From assembly GCA_904502235.1 (NCBI GenBank), contig CAJGDP010000013.1:1-45986 (forward strand): 45,986 nucleotides of DNA, read 5' to 3'. A program made the position numbers and the translations under genes. This document shows positions 23,733-31,567 of the stretch, piece by piece (position 1 is the first letter of the stretch; each line of letters opens with the position of its first letter). The notes under the pieces were generated by a model, which saw only the letters and a list, made by a program, of their open reading frames with translations, had not been told where the DNA came from and ran no database searches. Origin of the DNA: an uncultured Bacteroidaceae bacterium (GTDB lineage Bacteria; Bacteroidota; Bacteroidia; Bacteroidales; Bacteroidaceae).

Positions 23733-25427
23733 ATGCTTACACATATATCCATACGCAATTATGCACTCATCGAAAAGGTGGAGATTGATTTCAGTTCCGG
23801 CTTTTCAGTGATAACAGGAGAGACAGGACACGGTAAATCTGTTTTTCTTGGAGCCGTTTCAATGTTGCTCGGGCAACGTTCCGATGTAAAGGCAATACGC
23901 GACGGAGCCGACAAATGTATCATCGAAGGGTGCTTCAATATCGCAGGCTTCGGCTTGGAATCTTTCTTTGAGGAGAACGAAATGGACTACGACGACGAGT
24001 GCATCGTGCGCAGGGAGTTGTCGGCGACAGGGCGAAGCCGTGCCTTCATGAACGATACCCCCGTGGGCGTATCGCAACTCAAGGAACTAGGTGCAAGGCT
24101 TATCGACATCCATTCACAGCATCAGAATCTGTTGATTGCCGACACCGGTTATCAGCTTTCGGTGCTCGATACCCTTGCCGGCAACAAGGAACTGCTTGCG
24201 GCATATAAAGCCGAATATAATGCATATATATCGCTCTCGCGCGAGATAGAACACATGAAAGCCGAACTCGACAAGAACCGTCGCGACGAGGAGTGGCTCC
24301 GTTTCCAGCTCAATGAACTGGAGAGTGCGTCATTGAAAGAGGGCGAACTCGAGGAGTTGGAGCAGGAGGTGCAGGAACTCTCGCATGCCGAGGACATACA
24401 GGCTGCATTGTATGGAGCATGCAACTCTATAGATAGCGACGAAAGAGGCTCTTTGCTTATGGCTTTGCGCGATGCGTCAGCCGCATTGGCACGCATTGCC
24501 ACACATTATGGTGCTGCCGAAGAGCTGTCGGAACGTCTCGAGAGCAATTACATAGAACTCAAGGATTGTTGCGACGAGATGATGCAACGTGCCGAACGTG
24601 TGCAGTTCGCACCCGACCGTCTTGAATTCGTGGAGCGTCGCATAGCCTTGATATACGACCTGCAGAAGAAACATAGAGTTGACGGCGTGGCAGAACTTAT
24701 AGCACTCCATAACGATATTTCAGCACGTCTGGAACGCATATCCTGTGGCGACGACGACATAAGGGATGCCGAAAAACGTCTTTCGGTATTGCGTGGACGC
24801 ATGGCAACCGTAGCCGGGGAACTTTCAGAAAAACGTAAGGCAAGCGCAGAGCACCTGAAGAGAGAGATAACTGCCATACTTGTAAATCTCGGCATGCCGA
24901 TGATTCGTTTCGAGGTAGAGTTTGTAAAAACTGCCGATTTTACACCTAATGGTGCCGACAGTGTGAATTTCCTGTTCTCGGCAAACAGCAGCAGCGCACC
25001 ACAGCCGTTGGGCGATGTTGCATCGGGTGGTGAGATGTCGCGCGTGATGCTTGCGCTAAAGTCGCTCATAGCATCGGAAGCAAACCAGCCTACTCTTATT
25101 TTCGATGAAGTGGATACAGGTGTGTCGGGCGTGATAGCCGAGCGCATGGGACGTCTTATGCAGATTATGGGCAGTGCAAACCGTCAGGTGTTGAGCATAA
25201 CCCACTTGCCACAGGTTGCGGCACTTGGCGCCGACCATTACAAGGTCTACAAAGAAGAGACAGCCAAGGGAACGGTAACAAACATTATAAAACTGACACA
25301 GCAGGAACGTGTACGCGAAATCGCCCAGATGATGAGCGGTGAAATGCTCACCGATGCCGCGTTGGAGAACGCAACCCTCCTGTTGTCAAAATCAAATACA
25401 GAAAATAATTATGGTAAGTTCAAATGA
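23733..25427 (+). CDS. recN: DNA repair protein RecN
   Basis: A 564-residue SMC-like ATPase acting early in double-strand-break repair. The P-loop is GETGHGKS at residues 29-36; most RecN proteins have GETGAGKS, so His33 is unusual. The middle (about 150-370) is a coiled coil rich in Glu, Leu and Arg. The signature LGDVASGGEMSRVMLALK and Walker B PTLIFDEVDTGVSG follow, then the H-loop ITHLPQVAA. The length is normal. It begins six bases after the coaBC-DUF4835 stop and its end overlaps the next gene. Confidence 0.96.
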   Translation: MLTHISIRNYALIEKVEIDFSSGFSVITGETGHGKSVFLGAVSMLLGQRSDVKAIRDGADKCIIEGCFNIAGFGLESFFEENEMDYDDECIVRRELSATGRSRAFMNDTPVGVSQLKELGARLIDIHSQHQNLLIADTGYQLSVLDTLAGNKELLAAYKAEYNAYISLSREIEHMKAELDKNRRDEEWLRFQLNELESASLKEGELEELEQEVQELSHAEDIQAALYGACNSIDSDERGSLLMALRDASAALARIATHYGAAEELSERLESNYIELKDCCDEMMQRAERVQFAPDRLEFVERRIALIYDLQKKHRVDGVAELIALHNDISARLERISCGDDDIRDAEKRLSVLRGRMATVAGELSEKRKASAEHLKREITAILVNLGMPMIRFEVEFVKTADFTPNGADSVNFLFSANSSSAPQPLGDVASGGEMSRVMLALKSLIASEANQPTLIFDEVDTGVSGVIAERMGRLMQIMGSANRQVLSITHLPQVAALGADHYKVYKEETAKGTVTNIIKLTQQERVREIAQMMSGEMLTDAALENATLLLSKSNTENNYGKFK

Positions 25428-26157
25428 GATGATATTCGGCGTACGCGCCGTGTTGGAGGCCCTGGAGGCAGGTAAGGAAGTTGACAAGATTCTTGTAAAG
25501 CGCGATATTCAGAGCGAGCTTTCTCGCGAGCTGTTCGCGGCTCTCAAGGGTCGTACAATCCCCGTGGTGCGTGTGCCGGTTGAAAAGTTGAACCGTATAA
25601 CACGCAAGAACCATCAGGGAGTCATTGCATATATCTCGGCAGTTGAGTATGCAAAGGTGGACACTCTTGTTCCCACATTGTACGAAGAGGGCAAGATGCC
25701 GTTCCTAGTGCTTCTGGATGGTATTACCGATGTCCGCAACTTCGGTTCAATTGCCCGTACCTGCGACTGTGCAGGCGTTGATGCAATAATTCTCCCTGCC
25801 CACAACAGCGTAACCGTGAACGCCGATGCAGTAAAGACATCGGCAGGTGCTCTGCACACTTTGCCCGTGTGCCGCGAGAAGAACATAACCGAGACACTCA
25901 AGTTTCTCAAGGAATCGGGAATCCGCGTGGTATGTGCCACAGAAAAGGGCAAGATGAATTATACACAGGCAAACTTCACAGAGCCTGTATGCGTGGTTAT
26001 GGGAGCCGAAGATACCGGTATTCCTCACGAACACCTTGCGTTGTGCGACGATTGGGTATCAATCCCTCAGTTCGGCAACATAGAGTCGTTGAACGTATCG
26101 GTAGCAACAGGTGTAATACTTTACGAGGCTGTGCGTCAGCGTCATCTCATTGGTTGA
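25411..26157 (+). CDS. rlmB: SpoU-family 23S rRNA 2'-O-methyltransferase (RlmB-like)
   Basis: A 248-residue knotted SPOUT methyltransferase. It shows the substrate-binding N-domain (IFGVRAVLEAL, NHQGVIAYIS), motif 1 RNFGSIARTC, motif 2 VVMGAEDTGI and motif 3 SLNVSVATGVILYEAVRQR. This pattern fits RlmB, which methylates G2251 of 23S rRNA, or a related TrmH enzyme; target identity is inferred. The start at 25411 overlaps the end of recN by 17 bases; the next ATG at 25429 lies just after the recN stop and would shorten the N-terminus by six residues. A longer upstream extension in this frame runs inside recN and is not used. Confidence 0.9.
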   Translation: MVSSNEMIFGVRAVLEALEAGKEVDKILVKRDIQSELSRELFAALKGRTIPVVRVPVEKLNRITRKNHQGVIAYISAVEYAKVDTLVPTLYEEGKMPFLVLLDGITDVRNFGSIARTCDCAGVDAIILPAHNSVTVNADAVKTSAGALHTLPVCREKNITETLKFLKESGIRVVCATEKGKMNYTQANFTEPVCVVMGAEDTGIPHEHLALCDDWVSIPQFGNIESLNVSVATGVILYEAVRQRHLIG

Positions 26158-26158
26158 T

Positions 26159-27823
26159 ATGAAGCAGACACTTCTCCTTTTTGTCTTTCTGTTCTCTTTT
26201 GCCGTGCTTTTTGCACAACCAAAGGCTGTGAAGAGTGCGTACCCATCTGTCGCGAGTGTCGTAACCTACAGGAACGGTGTGCTCAAGGCAGACGGTTCGG
26301 CATTGTTCGTGTCGGCAACAGGCGAACTTATTGCATCGGGCAGGCTCTTTGCCGGTGCCGACAGTGCAGTAGTCATTGACAACAATGGCAAGGTCCATAC
26401 AGTAAAGAATATTATAGGCATAGACAATACTTTCGATTGCGTAAAGGTGTGCATCGCATCGGGCAAGAAAATAAAACACCTTGCCCCATCTGTGGCAAAT
26501 GTGAATGTGGGTGATGAACTCTACATGCTAACCTATGGAGTAAAGAAGAATGTGCTTGTGGAGCCCTTTAGGGTAAAGGCTGTGGATTCGGTATACTCAT
26601 TGCCTTATTACACCTTCGACCGTCCTGTGCAACAACGCACACTTGCTTTTCCCGTAGTAAACGGTAAAGGCGAATTCGTTGCTCTTATGCAACCCTCTTC
26701 GGCACGCGATACCATACAGAGCTATGCCGTAGGAGCATCGCTCTCGTCGACACTTGTTTCTTCCACCACCCATTATGGCAGGGGATATTATCCCGGTATG
26801 GGTATCCGCACGGCATTGCCACAGGCTAAGGAAGATGCCTTGTCGTGCATGTATATGCAGGCAATGATGGGCGACAGCCTATCGTGGATTTCTGCCATAA
26901 ACGACTTTATGGAACAATATCCCCAAAGTTTCGAGGGATATCAGTCGTTTGCCGAATATGCGGCAATATGCAACGGTGATATGGAACGTGCCCAAAAGGC
27001 TTGGGAAAAGGCTTACTCGCTTGCCGATAACAAAGCCGATGTATGTTTTGGAAAGGCAAAGGTGATATATGAGATAGTGCAGGGTGGTGATACTCTTTCG
27101 CATCCCATGCTCTCGTTCAGCAATGCATTGGACGAAATTGACAAGGCTATATCCATCGAAGCCCGTCCGCTATATATAAGTTACAAGGCAGATATGCTTT
27201 ATGGCAAGCAACGTTTTGCCGATGCTGCCGAGTGCTACGAATCGCTTGCTTCAACCGATATGCGCAGCCCCGACCTGTTTGCAAAGGCATCGCAGTGCCA
27301 TGTTCTTATGAATAATCTGGACAAGGCAGTGGAACTGCTCGACAGCGCAACATCCTTTTTTGAGAAAGGTAGCAAGCACGCTGCACCATACATTTTTACA
27401 CGCGCTGTTGTCAAGTCATCTGCAAAGAGATACCGCGAGGCAGTATTGGACATGAATGTCTATGAAGAACTCATGGGCGGTGTGCTGAATCCTGAATTCT
27501 ACTATATGCGCGAACAGGCAGAACTCAACTGCAAAATGTTTCAGCAGGCATTGAACGATATTGAGACAGCAATAGACCTTGCTACCGATAACGTACTCTA
27601 TCTTTTTGAGAAAGGAATGCTCTGTTACCGAGTAAGACTCACCGATGAGGGCATAAGAACCATGCAACGTTGTTGTGAGCTTGCACCTGAATATGCCGAT
27701 TCATATTATCTGTTGGGCCGTCTTTATATGCAGAAAGGCGATGCAGAAAATGCAAGGCAGAAACTCGAGACCGCCGAGAAACTCGGGCATCCAGATGCGC
27801 GTGCGCAACTCAACAGCCTGTAA
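26159..27823 (+). CDS. Exported protein with degenerate trypsin-like domain and TPR repeats
   Basis: A 554-residue exported protein with signal peptide MKQTLLLFVFLFSFAVLFAQ. Residues about 22-200 follow the outline of an HtrA/trypsin-like fold: ASVVTYRNG, GSALFVSATGELIAS, DNTFDCVKV, LAFPVVNGKGEFVAL. The position of the catalytic His holds no His, and the GxSGGP motif is replaced by LAFPVVN, so it is probably inactive. Residues about 240-554 are tetratricopeptide repeats (AQKAWEKAYSLADNKADV, DKAVELLDSAT, ADSYYLLGRLYMQKGDAENARQKL), which mediate protein contacts. The ATG at 26159 follows the rlmB stop by one base and gives a proper signal peptide. Its 3' end overlaps convergent tilS by 14 bases. 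Confidence 0.8.
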   Translation: MKQTLLLFVFLFSFAVLFAQPKAVKSAYPSVASVVTYRNGVLKADGSALFVSATGELIASGRLFAGADSAVVIDNNGKVHTVKNIIGIDNTFDCVKVCIASGKKIKHLAPSVANVNVGDELYMLTYGVKKNVLVEPFRVKAVDSVYSLPYYTFDRPVQQRTLAFPVVNGKGEFVALMQPSSARDTIQSYAVGASLSSTLVSSTTHYGRGYYPGMGIRTALPQAKEDALSCMYMQAMMGDSLSWISAINDFMEQYPQSFEGYQSFAEYAAICNGDMERAQKAWEKAYSLADNKADVCFGKAKVIYEIVQGGDTLSHPMLSFSNALDEIDKAISIEARPLYISYKADMLYGKQRFADAAECYESLASTDMRSPDLFAKASQCHVLMNNLDKAVELLDSATSFFEKGSKHAAPYIFTRAVVKSSAKRYREAVLDMNVYEELMGGVLNPEFYYMREQAELNCKMFQQALNDIETAIDLATDNVLYLFEKGMLCYRVRLTDEGIRTMQRCCELAPEYADSYYLLGRLYMQKGDAENARQKLETAEKLGHPDARAQLNSL

Positions 27824-29117
27824 TTTTTATCACCTTTTTGGTGTTGGCATTTACGCAGCATCGCACCGAAGGGCGCTCGTTCACCAGCCAGACAATCTCT
27901 CCCGTGGCATCGGTTATCACAAGTTGTGCTTGCTTTTCGATGAGGCTTTTCTTGCGGTCGGTGAGATAGTCGCTTATAAGTTTTGTTCCACGCATTCCGA
28001 ACGGTGCGAAACGGTCGCCGTTGCGCGTCCTGCGCAGGGTGAGCGGTAGCTGCAGTTTTTCCAAGTCGAGACAGGCTGTGTCGCGCTCTTTGGGGATTCT
28101 TCCGTCAAACAGTTCCTGTGTTATGGTGAATATACCTTGCCCGGTTTCAACAACTCCTTCGGTAGGCAATAGAATATCCGCCTGTTCAAATTCCTCCTTA
28201 GCGGTTATTATAAGTCTGCATCGGTCCTTTACAACTCGCCATTTATTGGTGGTGAATGTTTTTGAACCGTCGCTCTCTAATGAATTGCATATATCCTCAA
28301 CCTGTGCGCTGTTGAAGCCCAATGGCGAGAGAATCTCATGTAACAGCGTTGCCGGGGCAACCTCCTGCATTAATAGTTCTATATCTATGCAGTTATCCTT
28401 TTTTACCCTTTTTACAGCCTCTTCAATGGCACGGCGGTATATGAGTTCTGCTTCAGCCATTCGCTTTGCGGTGGCAGCAAGGCTCTCTTTAATCGAAGGG
28501 TTTATCTCTGCCAGTTTGGGAATTATTTCAAGCCTTATCTTATTGCGTGTGTAGTCGGTTGTAAGATTGGTGCTGTCGGTTACAAAATCCTCGCCACGCC
28601 ATTTCAGGTAGTCTGTTATCTCGTTGCGTTCCACGCATAGCAACGGGCGTACAATATAGCCGTTCTTGGGCTGTATTCCCCTTAAACCTTTGATTCCCGT
28701 TCCGCGTATAAGGTTCAGCAAAAGTGTTTCGGCGCTGTCGTCGCTGTGGTGAGCCACCGTTATGGCTTGCGCACCAATCTGTTTGCGCTGCTTCTCAAAG
28801 GCTTCGTAGCGCAGTTCGCGTGCAGCCATCTCAATGGATATGCCGTGTCTCTTTGCGTATTCTTCGGTGTCGAAATGTACAATATGCAGAGCAATGCCAA
28901 GTTTTTGGCAAAGTGCAATAACAAACCGCTCATCGCGGTTGCTCTCTTCACCGCGCAGGTGGAAATTGCAGTGCATGGCTTGGCAATTATAGCCCAGGTT
29001 ATGCAATACAAGGAGCAGAGCAACGGAATCGGCACCGCCACTCAATGCAACAAGCACCGGCTTGCACTTTTCTAGCAGTTGGTGCTTCTCAATGTATTTC
29101 TCAACCTTGTATTTCAT
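27810..29117 (-). CDS. tilS: tRNA(Ile)-lysidine synthase TilS
   Basis: A 435-residue essential enzyme that attaches lysine to C34 of the tRNA-Ile that reads AUA. The PP-loop ATP motif ALSGGADSVAL is at about residues 24-34, followed by HCNFHLRGEESNRDE, VAHHSDDSAETLLLNL and GTGIKGLRGI. A central TilS domain and the C-terminal FAPFGMRGTKLISDYLTDRK region complete the long form. The start at 29117 (MKYKVEKYI) leaves the PP-loop at its usual place; the frame is open further upstream but without family similarity. It is convergent with the TPR gene and overlaps it. Confidence 0.95.
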   Translation of the reverse strand: MKYKVEKYIEKHQLLEKCKPVLVALSGGADSVALLLVLHNLGYNCQAMHCNFHLRGEESNRDERFVIALCQKLGIALHIVHFDTEEYAKRHGISIEMAARELRYEAFEKQRKQIGAQAITVAHHSDDSAETLLLNLIRGTGIKGLRGIQPKNGYIVRPLLCVERNEITDYLKWRGEDFVTDSTNLTTDYTRNKIRLEIIPKLAEINPSIKESLAATAKRMAEAELIYRRAIEEAVKRVKKDNCIDIELLMQEVAPATLLHEILSPLGFNSAQVEDICNSLESDGSKTFTTNKWRVVKDRCRLIITAKEEFEQADILLPTEGVVETGQGIFTITQELFDGRIPKERDTACLDLEKLQLPLTLRRTRNGDRFAPFGMRGTKLISDYLTDRKKSLIEKQAQLVITDATGEIVWLVNERPSVRCCVNANTKKVIKITGC

Positions 29118-29218
29118 GTTTAATGATGCTAAGATAGAACAATAAAGTCTATTTTTGACCGTAAAAGCATAATAATTGCCGAAAAATGAGATATTATGGC
29201 AAAAAATGACGCGCATTG

Positions 29219-29249
29219 TTTGTTCTTCACAAAAAAAGTAGTACCTTTG
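29219..29249 (+). promoter_or_regulatory. Promoter of tRNA-Cys
   Basis: TTTG (29219-29222), 19 bases, then TACCTTTG (29242-29249) is an exact TTTG-N19-TAnnTTTG promoter. Transcription would begin near 29256, about 22 bases before the mature tRNA. Confidence 0.8.
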
Positions 29250-29277
29250 TCGTCGCTAAAGGCTATGCCTTCCAACC

Positions 29278-29349
29278 GGTACCTTGGATGAGTGGCTTAG
29301 TCAGTGGTCTGCAAAACCATGTACGGCGGTTCGAATCCGCCAGGTACCT
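29278..29349 (+). tRNA. tRNA-Cys (anticodon GCA)
   Basis: The acceptor GGTACCT (29278-29284) pairs with AGGTACC (29342-29348), and U at 29349 is the discriminator typical of tRNA-Cys. The anticodon stem is GTGGT/ACCAT, with loop CTGCAAA reading GCA at 29311-29313. The T arm is GGCGG-TTCGAAT-CCGCC. The D arm has the loose 13-22 pair usual for tRNA-Cys. CCA is not encoded. Confidence 0.96.
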
Positions 29350-29350
29350 C

Positions 29351-29380
29351 AAAGGAGTTTCAAAAGGAACTCCTTTTTTT
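29351..29380 (+). terminator. Intrinsic terminator of tRNA-Cys
   Basis: An 11-bp stem (29351-29361 with 29366-29376) capped by AAAA is followed by a T-run to 29380. Confidence 0.92.
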
Positions 29381-29432
29381 GTTGCTATATTTGTATATTA
29401 TGTGATTACGGGTACAACAGTTTCTCTTTATC

Positions 29433-30692
29433 TCAAAACCTCACTTCAAAGCAATGTTTTCCTTCTTTAAAGTTGTACTCAATCTTGAAATTATAGCTGT
29501 CGGCTATTGACTTTACAAGGGCAAGTCCAAGTCCGGTGGAGCCTTTCTTGCCGCTGGTGTAGAAGCGGTCGAACAGGCGTGTGGAGTCGAGCGGTTCGGT
29601 GCCGTTGTTGGCAATAACAAGCAATCCTCTCTTTATACTGATATCAATAACTCCCTCTTCACCTGCATGCAGGAATGCATTTTTAATAAGGTTGGTTATC
29701 ATGGTGGTGGCAAGCGACTCGTTCATGTTTACAACAAAGCGTTCCGGCAGTTCTGTTCTGCACTTTATGCTGTCGCCATAAATCTCGCTGTATATTCCAA
29801 TCTCGTTGTTTATAATCTCCACCAAATCAATGTCTGCCTTTTCGGGGAATTGGTTGTTCTCTATCTTTGAGAGCAGCAGCAATGTGCGGTTAAGGCGGTT
29901 CATGCGGTGCAGCGACTGGCGCATCTTCGACAGTTCGGCGAACTGCTCTTCGGTGAGCTGTGTGTTGTCAATCATCCACTCTATGCGTGTGCCTAATACG
30001 GCAAGCGGTGTCTGCAGTTCGTGTGAGGCATTGCCTATGAACTGTTTCTGTCTCTCCATGTAGCTTTCGGCACGTTCAATTGTGGCGTGGGCTGCACGGG
30101 TGAGTTTCTTGAACTCTATTATGTTCTCTTCTATCGGAAGGTCGCTTGTGCCTTTGCCTGGGTGGTAGCGGTCGAGCCAGCGCAACAGGGCGTAGAGCGG
30201 TTTCATGCTGTAATGGAATACGAGTGCCGTTACTGCAAGTATTGTGAGTGTGAGCAGAACGTAGAGCAATGCTATGTGTATGAATATTGCACGGAGCAGG
30301 TCGTCGCGTTCAAAGGTGGGGGTTGACACCACAAGCCTGTATGCGTTGTCGTTGCTGTCTTTGAAGGTCATTGTGAGTTCGCGTGCCGGTTCTGTCTCGT
30401 TCTTTTCGTGGATATATACTTTGCGCGAAGTGAATGTTCTTGTGGTGTGGTGTACGGCGTTTGCCGGTAACGGCTCTATAGAGTAGCTGTTGTTGCTACC
30501 GTTGCCGGGACGGGGCAGTTCCTTGCCTGCAAGGGTACGGCGTATGAGCATCTCGGCATAGTCCTCGAGGCTGTCGTCGGTTTCGTCGTTGATTTCTGTT
30601 ACCATTGAGAAATAGAATGCCGTTCCCCATGCAATCATTATGGGGAGCAACACTAATGCGAGTCTCAGGGTTATGCGTGTGATTAGTTTCAT
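29433..30692 (-). CDS. Sensor histidine kinase
   Basis: A 419-residue membrane kinase. Transmembrane segments lie at about 10-30 and 137-160, enclosing a periplasmic sensor loop of about 105 residues. The H-box FIGNASHELQTPLAVLG places the phosphoacceptor at His224. The N-box (NLIKNAFLHAG), a short DRFYTSG region and the G2 box GSTGLGLALVKS form the ATP-binding domain. The overall form is that of compact QseC/CusS-type kinases. It overlaps the response regulator by four bases (ATGA), so the pair is translationally coupled. The signal sensed is unknown. Confidence 0.93.
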   Translation of the reverse strand: MKLITRITLRLALVLLPIMIAWGTAFYFSMVTEINDETDDSLEDYAEMLIRRTLAGKELPRPGNGSNNSYSIEPLPANAVHHTTRTFTSRKVYIHEKNETEPARELTMTFKDSNDNAYRLVVSTPTFERDDLLRAIFIHIALLYVLLTLTILAVTALVFHYSMKPLYALLRWLDRYHPGKGTSDLPIEENIIEFKKLTRAAHATIERAESYMERQKQFIGNASHELQTPLAVLGTRIEWMIDNTQLTEEQFAELSKMRQSLHRMNRLNRTLLLLSKIENNQFPEKADIDLVEIINNEIGIYSEIYGDSIKCRTELPERFVVNMNESLATTMITNLIKNAFLHAGEEGVIDISIKRGLLVIANNGTEPLDSTRLFDRFYTSGKKGSTGLGLALVKSIADSYNFKIEYNFKEGKHCFEVRF

Positions 30693-31372
30693 TCTGTTAC
30701 TTCACAAAATTTATATCCAAAGCCATAGACGGCTTTTATGTTGTTGTCGGCTCCGGCTTCGGTGAGTTTTTTTCTTAGGTTCTTTATCTGTGCATATACG
30801 AACTGGAAATTGTCTGCCATGTCTATGTGGTCGCCCCAAACGCCTTCGGCAAGTATTGCCTTGTCTATTATGTGTGCGGGGCGTTGCATGAAGTAGAGCA
30901 GTATGTCGTATTCTTTCTTGAGCAGGGTAATCTCTTTGCCGGCAACTGTTACGCGACGGCTGCTAAGGTTCAGGGATATGTTGCCTATGTTCATAGTGTT
31001 GCTTACGGCGCTTGCTCCGCGTCGCATAACGCTCTTTATGCGTGCCGAGAGTTCTGCCATGTAAAAGGGCTTGGACAGATAGTCGTCGGCACCAAGGTTC
31101 AGACCTTCTATCTTGTCGTCCAATGAATCGCGTGCCGAGATTATTATCACCCTGTCGTTCTTGCCAAGTGATTTTATATGTTCCAACAGCTTAAGTCCGT
31201 TGCCGTCGGGGAGCATTATGTCGAGCATTATGCAGTCGTACTCGTAGCCGGCAATCTTGTCTTCGGCTTCCAGGAATGTGCATGCTGTCTCAACAAGATA
31301 GCCTTCGGCTGTCAGGGCGCGTTGCATAATCTCGCGTAGTGAGCTGTCGTCTTCAATAATAAGCAGTTTCAT
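30689..31372 (-). CDS. OmpR/PhoB-family response regulator
   Basis: A 227-residue DNA-binding regulator. The receiver domain (1-about 120) has the acidic pocket E7-D8-D9, phosphoacceptor Asp51 (MLDIMLPDG) and Lys101 (LSKPF). The C-terminal winged helix (about 130-225) has LLKKEYDILLYFM and the AVYGFGYKF wing ending. It forms an operon with the kinase that follows. A TAGCTTTG box at 31531-31538 on this strand gives it a promoter of its own and a leader of about 150 bases. Confidence 0.94.
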   Translation of the reverse strand: MKLLIIEDDSSLREIMQRALTAEGYLVETACTFLEAEDKIAGYEYDCIMLDIMLPDGNGLKLLEHIKSLGKNDRVIIISARDSLDDKIEGLNLGADDYLSKPFYMAELSARIKSVMRRGASAVSNTMNIGNISLNLSSRRVTVAGKEITLLKKEYDILLYFMQRPAHIIDKAILAEGVWGDHIDMADNFQFVYAQIKNLRKKLTEAGADNNIKAVYGFGYKFCEVTE

Positions 31373-31538
31373 ATTACTCTGTGTTGAGAATGACTAAAAA
31401 GCGAATTTCTGCGTTAAGCTTGCCTTCAAAATCCTCATTTACATTAGTAAACTGCGGTTTTTCAGGCTGCGCAAGCCTTGAACTTCATATTTTTATTCAT
31501 CCTCAAAAAATTGTTAGTAGTATTGTTCTTCAAAGCTA
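31373..31538 (-). promoter_or_regulatory. Promoter and long leader of the two-component operon
   Basis: On the minus strand TAGCTTTG (31538-31531) is a perfect -7 box; a TTG lies about 24 bases upstream, farther than usual. The leader carries a 5-bp hairpin (31464-31478). It also has an open stretch without a start codon that would read ...EDFEGKLNAEIRFLVILNTE and stop just before the regulator ATG. AAACTGCGGTTT (31449-31460) is nearly complementary (11 of 12) to AAACCGCAATTT (31557-31568). I suspect a conserved intergenic element but cannot confirm it. Confidence 0.45.
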
Positions 31539-31567
31539 GCACCCGATTCTGAAATTAAACCGCAATT

